Assembly (NCBI GenBank): GCA_023392135.1
Contig: JAEVZQ010000393.1
Span: 1-5,530, forward strand
Reading direction: 5' to 3'
DNA length: 5,530 nucleotides
Source of the DNA: Pseudomonadota bacterium
Lineage (GTDB): Bacteria; Pseudomonadota; Alphaproteobacteria; Rhizobiales; Hyphomicrobiaceae
Shown: positions 1 to 5,527 of the stretch, in pieces
Numbering within the stretch: the first letter of the stretch is position 1
Layout of the letters: the number at the start of each line of letters is the position of its first letter
Made by a program: the position numbers and the translations under genes
Notes under the pieces: model-generated
What the model saw: only the letters and a program-made list of their open reading frames with translations
Told to the model about the DNA's origin: nothing
Databases searched by the model: none

Positions 1-156
1 AACGTGGACTGGGAAATCTTCCTGGAAAACTCCGTCGTGGGGACACGGCGCGTGGCATTTCTGTCCGTCAACCGGGAAGAAACGTTCAATATTCTCGCCG
101 AGTACTCAACCGGTAGCCCGCAGATCGATGCTGGTATCCTCCGCGGTCACGCTTAG
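1..156 (+). CDS. Possible 3' end of a gene entering from the left (partial, unrecognised)
   Basis: Frame 1 of the plus strand is open from the first base to a TAG at 154-156, giving 51 codons with no start inside the window. Over positions 1-105 its third codon positions are about three-quarters G or C, higher than the 57% or so I count in the minus-strand frame that is in register with the neighbouring gene. That favours plus-strand coding. The predicted residues are a normal mix, with stretches such as DWEIFLENSVV and EETFNILAEY, but I do not recognise a family. The last 51 bases would overlap the 3' end of the convergent gene on the minus strand. Other frames in this 105-base stretch are also open, so this is a weak call based on composition only. 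Confidence 0.3.
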   Translation, partial: NVDWEIFLENSVVGTRRVAFLSVNREETFNILAEYSTGSPQIDAGILRGHA

Positions 157-1185
157 CAGGTAAACCAGCCGGTTATCATCCGACAGTGGCAGCACCAAAC
201 GCTTGTAGCGCCGCCGCTGTGGCTCGGTATCAGGCCAGCTCACAAAGGCATCGACCTCCTGCAACTCGGGCTGGCCGCTTTCGAGAACCCTGGTGTAGCT
301 GCTGACGCAATCCCCAATGTAGGTCTGATCAGGATGATCATGGATCGGCGAGCCAACCGCCCCTTCCATCCAGCTTTGGGCACATTTCGGCAGGCCGCTA
401 CCGTACCCTTGCAGGACGAAATTGCGATTTCCGTGGACCTCGAACAGCGTGTAGCGATGCTGAACAGCGGCTCCCAAGCCTGACACCACCGCAAGCTTGC
501 GCCAATTGCCGCCAGTATCGCGCCAGAGCTTCGTGGCCCGCCACAAGGGCGAGTTCTCCGAAAGCTCCGAGAGCGGGACCAAGCGCGCAAGAACGCGATC
601 TCCCAGCGGTCCGGGGGCTTCACTGGACGCCAGCATGGCAGCCAGGTGCGCATATGAGTTGGAGGGCGCTGCGCCCATGATCTGCGGATGCCAGGTTCCA
701 TCGGCGTAGGAGTTCACCAGAACCCGTTCGATCCTCTGACCCGAAAGCCAGTCGACAACTTGCACCAGGGCAGACGTGGCAACAGTTTCCGGCCGAAGCC
801 AGATCGTGGCCGATTGCCCCCGGCGGTCGATGCGGATGAACCCCAAGTTCTTCACGACGTAGTCAGGAAAATTCCGGACTCCGAAGCCGTCGAGGTCGTA
901 TCTCAGTTGACCGGAATCGGCGGCCCATAACTTCCCGTCGTCATCGACAAGAAATGAAGGGTTGGTCATCTCAAGCCCGCAGAAAGTACCTGCGCCCCAG
1001 CAGCTCGTGTGCAGTCTTGTTGGCTGGGAGCATATCAATCCCAGAATAGCTTGCAAGTCGTTAAACCCCTGAATGGGTAGAGCTTTTCTCCTCTCCTTCA
1101 CTTTAGGCTGAGCGACGAATTGCAAGGTTGAAAGGAATGTAAGCAATTCCCGTAAGGGATCGTTAAGCGTCAGCTGCTTGGGCAT
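106..1185 (-). CDS. Hypothetical protein with possible PAS-like C-terminal half
   Basis: Function unknown. Residue numbers here count from the longest start, GTG at 1209 (367 residues). There is no signal peptide or membrane segment. Residues 81-160 form a coherent block with TNPSFLVDDDGKLWAAD and YDLDGFGVRNFPDYVVKNLG. Residues 220-355 look like a sensory PAS-type fold: PLWRATKLW, then a strand RYTLFEVHG, an HDHPDQTYIGDC segment, and a closing block RRRYKRLVLPLSDDNRLVYLL. That closing block resembles the end of the alphaproteobacterial PAS_5-type domain, where a YRRLLLPLSDDG-like strand is common. This is recognition from memory, not a search. Candidate starts are GTG 1209, ATG 1206, ATG 1185 and ATG 969; none has a clear Shine-Dalgarno. 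The stretch 970-1185 uses more A/T-ending and rare codons (AGA, ATA, CTA) than the rest, so ATG 969 (287 residues) is a serious alternative. The gene stands alone, with a convergent frame possibly overlapping its end. Confidence 0.7.
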   Translation of the reverse strand: MPKQLTLNDPLRELLTFLSTLQFVAQPKVKERRKALPIQGFNDLQAILGLICSQPTRLHTSCWGAGTFCGLEMTNPSFLVDDDGKLWAADSGQLRYDLDGFGVRNFPDYVVKNLGFIRIDRRGQSATIWLRPETVATSALVQVVDWLSGQRIERVLVNSYADGTWHPQIMGAAPSNSYAHLAAMLASSEAPGPLGDRVLARLVPLSELSENSPLWRATKLWRDTGGNWRKLAVVSGLGAAVQHRYTLFEVHGNRNFVLQGYGSGLPKCAQSWMEGAVGSPIHDHPDQTYIGDCVSSYTRVLESGQPELQEVDAFVSWPDTEPQRRRYKRLVLPLSDDNRLVYLLSVTAEDTSIDLRATG

Positions 1186-1186
1186 T

Positions 1187-1202
1187 GCGCAACCGCTTGC
1201 GC
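1187..1202. repeat. Inverted repeat just upstream of a candidate start codon
   Basis: GCGCAA (1187-1192) and TTGCGC (1197-1202) form a perfect six-base inverted repeat around a four-base loop. On the minus strand it sits one base upstream of ATG 1185, where a ribosome binding site should be, and no Shine-Dalgarno is seen there. It would hinder initiation at 1185, so it either argues for a different start or could be a control element. It could also be chance in GC-rich DNA. Confidence 0.3.
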
Positions 1203-1386
1203 GCATCACGGATGTGGCGTAGTCGGATCAGCCGGGCAAACCGATCGTTTCATGACGCAAACCCGCGAAACAAGCGACGATTCATATCCCAGCTCCTTTA
1301 ATTCGGCGCCGCCCATTATGCCATTGCCCAGCCCGATCGACCCAATGGATCGGATCGAGTAACGATTACCTTTGTGTTTCCCGCAG

Positions 1387-1398
1387 TCCCATAAGGGA
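1387..1398. repeat. Copy of a TCCC-RTWA-GGG inverted-repeat motif
   Basis: TCCC-ATAA-GGGA is a perfect four-base inverted repeat. Near-identical elements occur at 1148-1159 (TCCC-GTAA-GGGA, inside the 5' part of the hypothetical gene) and at 1459-1468 (CCC-GTTA-GGG, over the -10 of the stress promoter). Three copies within about 320 bases are visible. Their role is unknown; each is short enough that chance cannot be excluded. Confidence 0.3.
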
Positions 1399-1439
1399 AC
1401 GATGCCCCGCCGCTCCGGTCTGGTCATCTGGAAGCCGCG

Positions 1440-1464
1440 GGAACCGGCCCGTCCATATCCCGTT
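1440..1464 (+). promoter_or_regulatory. EcfG-type general stress promoter for the hemerythrin gene
   Basis: GGAAC at 1440-1444, exactly 16 bases, then CGTT at 1461-1464. This matches the consensus GGAAC-N16/17-CGTT recognised by the alphaproteobacterial general-stress sigma factor EcfG (controlled by PhyR and NepR). Transcription would start near 1471, leaving a leader of about 105 bases before ATG 1579. It points at the hemerythrin gene and no other plus-strand gene intervenes. A second GGAAC at 1396-1400 has no CGTT at the right distance, so the match at 1440 is specific. Both boxes are exact; activity is an inference. Confidence 0.75.
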
Positions 1465-1468
1465 AGGG

Positions 1469-1488
1469 TACCGCTCGGGTACGCGGTA
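1469..1488 (+). repeat. Hairpin at the start of the hemerythrin mRNA leader
   Basis: TACCGC (1469-1474) and GCGGTA (1483-1488) are perfect six-base inverted arms around an eight-base loop. It lies at the expected transcription start, so it would form at the 5' end of the mRNA and might affect stability. It contains no terminator-like T run. It could instead be a DNA-level operator overlapping the start site. Confidence 0.35.
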
Positions 1489-1564
1489 ATCCCGCGAAAA
1501 GCAGGCTGGCCCTTGCCAGGTAGAGCGTGAGGGTCATCCCCGTCAATAAAGCCCGTCGTTCTTC

Positions 1565-1580
1565 ATTGGAGGTGTCCAAT
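1565..1580 (+). promoter_or_regulatory. Hairpin enclosing Shine-Dalgarno and start codon of the hemerythrin gene
   Basis: ATTGGA (1565-1570) pairs perfectly with TCCAAT (1575-1580) around the loop GGTG. The Shine-Dalgarno GGAGG (1568-1572, six bases before the ATG) lies half in the stem and half in the loop, and the first two bases of the ATG (1579-1581) are in the other arm. A folded leader would therefore hide both initiation signals. The stem has only two G-C pairs, so it should melt easily. The strong Shine-Dalgarno fixes the start of the gene. Confidence 0.5.
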
Positions 1581-2316
1581 GCCTTTCGGTCCGTCCAGGC
1601 GCGGTCTTGTCCAGGCGATCGGGACTGCTGGTTTGGTGGGCGTGTTCGCCCCTGCCGTCATCACACGCCGCGCAGTGGCGCAGCAGCAGGGAGGTGTCAC
1701 GGGCAGCCTGCAAAAACGGGAAGCCGCATCGGATGATGTGGAGGTCACGCCGCCGGAGGACCTGATGCGGGAGCACGGCGTGCTCGACCGCGTACTCCTG
1801 ATCTACGAGGCGGTGATGCGGAAGCTGTCGGCGAACGGGGATTTCAATCCGGAGGTCCTCACCGGCTCCGCTGAGGTCGTCCGGGATTTTATCCAGAACT
1901 ATCATGAGAAACTCGAAGAGAACTATGTCTTTCCGCGTTTCAGGGCCGCCGGTCAATTGACCGATCTCGTCAACACGTTGCAGACCCAGCATGAGGCAGG
2001 GCGCGTCGTGACGGCTTCGATTTTGCAGATCGCCGGTCAAGGAAATTGGGATGATGATGACCGGCACCGCCTCACCGGCGCCATGGAAACCTTCATCATC
2101 ATGTACCGACCGCATGCCGCGCGGGAGGACACGGATCTATTCCCGAAGCTCAAGAACGTCGTCTCGCCCAACGAATATGATTCTCTTGCGGAGGAATTCG
2201 AGAGACAGGAACGCCAACTTTTCGGCGACGATGGTTTCGAAAGAATGGTCGTGCACGTGGCCGGCCTCGAGGAGGCGATAGGAATTCACGATCTGAACCA
2301 GTTTACACCGCGCTAA
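1579..2316 (+). CDS. Tat-exported hemerythrin-like (HHE domain) protein
   Basis: A 245-residue protein predicted to fold around an iron centre in the cytoplasm and cross the inner membrane by the Tat route. Residues 6-12 (SRRGLVQ) fit the twin-arginine motif, 13-28 are hydrophobic, and AVA-QQ at 32-36 is a likely cleavage site after residue 34. The HHE domain covers about 60-190. Candidate ligands in the usual order are H66 (MREH), H109 and E113 (HxxxE), H138 (TQHEAGR), and H179 and D184 (HxxxxD). The residue where many hemerythrins have another histidine, four after H138, is R142, so the set is one short of the classical seven. Such proteins bind dioxygen or nitric oxide, sense them, or store or repair iron; which applies here is not visible. 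The start is fixed by GGAGG six bases upstream. An EcfG-type promoter suggests expression under general stress. It stands alone and converges with the downstream metallohydrolase gene. Confidence 0.88.
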   Translation: MPFGPSRRGLVQAIGTAGLVGVFAPAVITRRAVAQQQGGVTGSLQKREAASDDVEVTPPEDLMREHGVLDRVLLIYEAVMRKLSANGDFNPEVLTGSAEVVRDFIQNYHEKLEENYVFPRFRAAGQLTDLVNTLQTQHEAGRVVTASILQIAGQGNWDDDDRHRLTGAMETFIIMYRPHAAREDTDLFPKLKNVVSPNEYDSLAEEFERQERQLFGDDGFERMVVHVAGLEEAIGIHDLNQFTPR

Positions 2317-2324
2317 GCGCGCGG
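2308..2324. repeat. GC hairpin between convergent genes, overlapping the hemerythrin stop codon
   Basis: CCGCGC (2308-2313) and GCGCGG (2319-2324) form a perfect all-G/C stem with a five-base loop that holds the TAA stop. It lies 31 bases beyond the stop of the convergent minus-strand gene, so transcripts from both sides could form it. Neither strand has a T run after the stem, so it is not a classical intrinsic terminator. It may block exonucleases at the 3' end or assist Rho-dependent termination. Confidence 0.3.
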
Positions 2325-2355
2325 GCCGGCGGCTCGGCTACCTCGCTTGGCTGCC

Positions 2356-3168
2356 TTATGCCGATGGCGCGATTGCAGACAGGTATCGCTCGACCGATTT
2401 CTCGACAGCCTGCTTCGCGCCTGTGCGGATCACGCTCTCGAAGAAGTTGCCGAACATCACATCGAACTGAAAAGGCGCAAGCGCTGCGGCAATCGCTTTC
2501 ACATCCCGCGCTGGAAGAGGGATCAGGTTCGGATAGCTGCGCATGAAGGATACGTGCTTCCTGTCGGCAACCACATAGGCGGTGTCGGAAGCGCACAGGA
2601 CTCCGCGCCCGGCAGCGCCCTTTGCCCAGTGCAGCATGCTTGAGCCGGCGAAGTGCCCCCCACCCCTGATCAGGGTCACATCGGGAAGCAACTCCAAGGT
2701 CTCGCCCTCCCACAAGGTCAGCTCACCATCTGATCGCATGATCCATTCGCGATCATCGGCGTGAATATGGACGGAAACGCCGAAGGCGCGGCTCCAGTCG
2801 GTCATGCTCATGTAGAAGTGCGGATGCGAAATGGCCATCGCCTGTATGCCGCCCAGCGCATTGATTAGCGTCACCGTCGCGGGATCGAGCATCGAAATGC
2901 AATCCCACAGAACATTGCCGTTGGTGGTGCGAAGAAGTAACACCCGCTGTCCGATTGCAAAGCGCGGGCGTGTTGCGATGCCGAGGATGTCTGGCTCATA
3001 TTCGAGCCAGCCGTTCACATGGCTGAGCGCGAGTTGCTTCTGCGTTGTCCAGGATTGCCCGTTCGGTGGGAGATACTGCCTTTCGTCCTCGCATATCGGA
3101 CAACTCGCAGGCGGAGTTTGCGATGGCGGATATTGCATCCCGCATGCCGTGCAGATGAAAGCATCCAT
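2356..3168 (-). CDS. MBL-fold metallohydrolase with N-terminal rubredoxin-like knuckle
   Basis: A 270-residue soluble protein of the metallo-beta-lactamase superfamily; substrate unknown. Residues 6-26 carry two cysteine pairs, C6-x2-C9-G and C23-P-I-C26, like a rubredoxin or zinc ribbon, followed by ERQYLPPNGQSWT. The MBL core follows from about residue 45. Its first metal motif reads SHPHFYM (H115, H117), so the Asp and His of the usual HxHxDH are Y119 and M120. Other likely ligands are H172 (GGGHFAG), D195 (CASDTAYV) and perhaps H136 (HIHADDREW). The usual last histidine is not seen around 236-243 (DVMFGNFF). From memory, a family of about 270 residues with this cysteine knuckle and SHPHxY motif exists, so this is probably family-typical. 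The start is supported by GAGGA (3176-3180), seven bases upstream. It lies 170 bases downstream of the oxidase gene on the same strand and may be co-transcribed or have its own promoter. Confidence 0.85.
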   Translation of the reverse strand: MDAFICTACGMQYPPSQTPPASCPICEDERQYLPPNGQSWTTQKQLALSHVNGWLEYEPDILGIATRPRFAIGQRVLLLRTTNGNVLWDCISMLDPATVTLINALGGIQAMAISHPHFYMSMTDWSRAFGVSVHIHADDREWIMRSDGELTLWEGETLELLPDVTLIRGGGHFAGSSMLHWAKGAAGRGVLCASDTAYVVADRKHVSFMRSYPNLIPLPARDVKAIAAALAPFQFDVMFGNFFESVIRTGAKQAVEKSVERYLSAIAPSA

Positions 3169-3338
3169 CGGAGTTTCCTCGATTACGACACAGGAAAAGT
3201 CCAGCCAGAGCGATGCGCGATTGCATTCCTATGCACGGCCCGGTGGAAACCTCGCGGCCTGGCTCAGGCGCGTCGGCGGCCGAGCGCACGTCACGTATCA
3301 TGTAGAAACAATCGACCCGATTTCTGGATCTAAAGCGT

Positions 3339-4505
3339 TCACCCCCGGTTTCCGCCGTACGCCTGGACGAAAAGGTCGTTGCGCGCCACGCGATCGTGCG
3401 ACAGCCGCCGGAAATCGTCGGCTACCGTGCCATCGACAAGCCACCCCGCGAGCTCCCGCGCGATTGCCGGGGCGATCTTGAAGCCGTGGCCGCTGCCGCC
3501 GTTGAAATCCGCGTAGCCCTGCACTCCATCGCGCGGGCCCACGTAAGGATACCAGTCGGCCGTAACGTCGTAGAGCGCCGCGTAGGCGTGGATGAGACGG
3601 GCTCCGCCCAGGCCTGGAACGCGCCTCGTCATGCGCTCCTGCACGTCGGTGATGAAATCGGGATCGGCTGTCCGCTTGTAATTGTAGGGATCGACGTCGG
3701 TGTACAGCTTCGGGAAGCCGCGACCGACGATGAAACGACGTTCGCCGAGCGGGCGGATGTAAATCGCATCGACGGCGTTCGAGACCGAGGTCTCCGGCAG
3801 CGGCCGGCCGGCTCTCGCCTCCCACACGGTGTCCTGCTCCCGGACGGCGCGCATCGTGAGCGGCAGGCCTGCGCTCACTGCCAGCGGCGCCGACCACGGA
3901 CCCGCTGCGTTCACCACAATCCCGGCAGTAACGTCCTCCGCATCGGTCTGGATGCCGATGATCCGCTCGCCATCGCGCAGAAGTGCCCGCACCGGGGTTT
4001 TCAGGTGAACGACGGCTCCCTGCGCCTTCGCGGCTTCGAGGAATGCAGTCGTTGCTGTTTCCGGGTCGGCATAGCCGCCGTCAGGCTCGAAGGCGGCAGC
4101 CGCGACACCGTCCGGGTTCAACCACGGGAAGCTTGTCGCCAGCTGCTCGGTTGCGAACAGCTCGCTCGGGATGCCAAGCTCGCGCTTCATGTCGAGGACA
4201 CGGCGGGTCGCGTCTAGTGCATCCGGCGGCGTCAGAAACACATAGCCGGCGCGGCGGTAGCCGGCATCGTGGCCGAGGAGCGCTGATGCGTCCCGGAAGA
4301 TCTCGACGGATTTCTGTGCCAGGCGGAGCATCAGCGGGGTCGAGTAATGCTGGCGTACGATGGCCGCGCTGAGGCCGGTGCCGCCCGAGGCGGGGCCGCC
4401 GCGGTCGAAGAGAGCAACGGACATGCCGCGCTGGGACAAAAAGAAGGCCGCTGCAGCTCCCGAAATTCCGCAACCCACGACAACGGCATCGAATCGCTTG
4501 GGCAT
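3339..4505 (-). CDS. FAD-dependent oxidoreductase of the DAO / sarcosine oxidase beta-like family
   Basis: A 388-residue flavoprotein expected to oxidise the C-N bond of an amino acid, N-methyl amine or related amine, passing electrons to oxygen or an acceptor. The exact substrate cannot be read off. Residues 6-34 are the Rossmann dinucleotide fold: AVVVGCGISG (GxGxxG at 11-16) ending in an acidic residue, D34, where glutamate is more usual. SAAIVRQHY (47-54) resembles the IR-NY segment of SoxB-type subunits. VNAAGPWS (198-205) is the second FAD-contact motif. The C-terminal block WYPYVGP (318-324) and GGSGHGFKIAP (336-346) is the typical flavin-capping motif of the DAO family. No cysteine lies at the covalent-flavin position known from monomeric sarcosine oxidase, so FAD is probably held non-covalently. 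GAGGAG (4513-4518), seven bases upstream, supports the ATG. It follows the dehalogenase gene after 104 bases on the same strand, so one transcript is plausible. Length is normal for the family. Confidence 0.88.
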   Translation of the reverse strand: MPKRFDAVVVGCGISGAAAAFFLSQRGMSVALFDRGGPASGGTGLSAAIVRQHYSTPLMLRLAQKSVEIFRDASALLGHDAGYRRAGYVFLTPPDALDATRRVLDMKRELGIPSELFATEQLATSFPWLNPDGVAAAAFEPDGGYADPETATTAFLEAAKAQGAVVHLKTPVRALLRDGERIIGIQTDAEDVTAGIVVNAAGPWSAPLAVSAGLPLTMRAVREQDTVWEARAGRPLPETSVSNAVDAIYIRPLGERRFIVGRGFPKLYTDVDPYNYKRTADPDFITDVQERMTRRVPGLGGARLIHAYAALYDVTADWYPYVGPRDGVQGYADFNGGSGHGFKIAPAIARELAGWLVDGTVADDFRRLSHDRVARNDLFVQAYGGNRG

Positions 4506-4609
4506 TCAGGTTCTCCTCACCGGCTGACCACAGCAGCTACTCGCAAGATGTCCACTCATGCAAGGAGTATGCACGCATGGCGGTGGTTCTATTGCGGTTC
4601 CGTGCTGGC

Positions 4610-5527
4610 TCATGCAGCGTGCTGCACACCAGCGCGCCCGGCGGCCGACTCGATGCCGGCGATCCAGCCTGCAGTCGTGCGACCGATCGCGTCAGGATGG
4701 TCCTCCTGCAGGTAGTGCAGGCCCGATTCGAGCTGCACGACATGGCAGTTGGTGAGCGACGCAGTGAAGCGCTTGGCAAAGTCTGGCGATACCAACGCCC
4801 CAGGATTGCCGACGAACAGCAGCTTGGGGAATTCCGATCGCCTCAGCGCTGCGTGCGCGGCGTCAAGCGTGGCGTAGACATCGGCGGGCGCGCCCTCGAT
4901 CGGTAGCTCCCTCGGCAATGCCAGCACCGGCTTACGGCTTTCCGGCGTCGGGAATGGCTCGCGATAGGCGGCCATCTCGGCATCGCCGAGCTTGCGCACG
5001 ATCGAGCCGGGTAGCACCTGCTCGACGAACGCATTGGCATCGAGCACAAGCTGCTCGCCCAAGCCAGGCGTTCGGAATTTCTGAAAAATCGCGCGCGCCG
5101 CCGGCGCCTGATGGAAGTCCTCCCAGGTCGGCATCGGCCGGATGAACTCCATGAAGGCGAGACCCTTCACGAAGTCCGGACGCCGCGCGGCAAGCTCGAA
5201 AGCGAGCGCAGTGCCCCAGTCCTGTGCCACGACGTAGGCGCTGTGGATATCGAGTGTGCTGAGGAAGGCATCGAGATAGCGAACGTGATCCTCAAACCGA
5301 TACGCGATCGGTGGCCTTCCCGATGCACCGAAGCCAATCAGGTCCGGCGCTATGCAGTGGGCGACTGGTGCCACATGAGGAATGATGTTGCGCCAGATGA
5401 AGGAGAACGTTGGATTGCCGTGCAGGAACAATGCGACCGGTCCGCGTGAATCGCCAGCCTCGCGATAGGCCATCGTGGAATCGAGCACGGCGATCTCTGC
5501 CCTGCTGATAGCTGCCGTGCTAGTCAT
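4610..5527 (-). CDS. Haloalkane dehalogenase (subfamily HLD-II, DbjA-like)
   Basis: A 305-residue alpha/beta-hydrolase that cleaves carbon-halogen bonds in haloalkanes with water, giving an alcohol and halide; cytoplasmic, no signal peptide. The catalytic set is complete. The nucleophile is D103 in VAQDWG, the acid E127 in FMEFIRPMPTW, and the base H271 in GLHYLQED. The halide-binding pair is N38 (HGNP) and W104. Glutamate at 127 together with N38 marks subfamily II (DhaA, LinB, DbjA). DLIGFGASG, the DHVRYLDAF segment and the cap helix around 134-200 also fit. From memory it is closest to Bradyrhizobium DbjA, and both have 19 residues up to the shared MAYRE, which supports this ATG although its ribosome binding site lies beyond the window edge. 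Between the conserved DFH and AARA it is about nine residues shorter than DbjA. It is the first gene of a possible unit with the flavin oxidase downstream. Natural substrates may not be halogenated pollutants; several family members have no known physiological role. Confidence 0.93.
   Translation of the reverse strand: MTSTAAISRAEIAVLDSTMAYREAGDSRGPVALFLHGNPTFSFIWRNIIPHVAPVAHCIAPDLIGFGASGRPPIAYRFEDHVRYLDAFLSTLDIHSAYVVAQDWGTALAFELAARRPDFVKGLAFMEFIRPMPTWEDFHQAPAARAIFQKFRTPGLGEQLVLDANAFVEQVLPGSIVRKLGDAEMAAYREPFPTPESRKPVLALPRELPIEGAPADVYATLDAAHAALRRSEFPKLLFVGNPGALVSPDFAKRFTASLTNCHVVQLESGLHYLQEDHPDAIGRTTAGWIAGIESAAGRAGVQHAA

Larger units (their letters stand above)
1210..1578. other. Intergenic region between hypothetical gene and hemerythrin gene
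   Basis: These 369 bases hold no convincing gene. Open frames crossing it, such as 1206-1427 minus and a GTG-started frame from 1527 plus, have no family resemblance and poor initiation signals. The right half contains the stress promoter, two leader hairpins and the ribosome binding site of the hemerythrin gene, listed separately. The left half has two interlocked inverted repeats: CCATTG (1321-1326) with CAATGG (1343-1348), and CCGATC (1333-1338) with GATCGG (1348-1353). These could mark an operator, but no regulator gene lies in the window and I cannot name a factor. No promoter for the minus-strand gene could be assigned. Confidence 0.6.

Noticed and set aside
1396..1419. Second GGAAC as another EcfG -35 box
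   Set aside because: No CGTT occurs 16 or 17 bases downstream.
1206..1427. Minus-strand 73-codon frame upstream of the hypothetical gene
   Set aside because: No Shine-Dalgarno, no recognisable motif, and it runs through the inverted repeats of the intergenic region; its stop overlaps the candidate starts of the next gene, but this is not enough support.
1527..1736. GTG-started leader frame overlapping the hemerythrin start, a possible upstream coupling peptide
   Set aside because: It continues far into the hemerythrin gene in another frame, its product is basic and featureless, and the initiation signal is weak.
1543..2115. Minus-strand open frame (190 codons) opposite the hemerythrin gene
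   Set aside because: Mirror of a gene with a fixed start and HHE ligands; the product shows no motif.
3305..3326. Small hairpin (AATCG-ACC-CGATT) after the flavin oxidase stop as terminator
   Set aside because: A five-pair, A/T-rich stem with only a short broken T run on the minus strand; too weak to call.
2831..3481. Plus-strand open frame (216 codons) across the metallohydrolase start and the following gap
   Set aside because: Antisense to the MBL gene and into the oxidase; low-complexity residues and no ribosome binding site.
3396..4217. Long plus-strand open frame (273 codons) opposite the flavin oxidase
   Set aside because: It is antisense to a gene with clear FAD motifs; its product is Arg/Ala/Gly-rich with no family resemblance, as expected for a mirror frame in GC-rich DNA.
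4557..4580. CATGC...GCATG repeats between dehalogenase and oxidase genes
   Set aside because: Arms of only five bases with other TGCA copies nearby; no T tract and no operator-like symmetry beyond chance.
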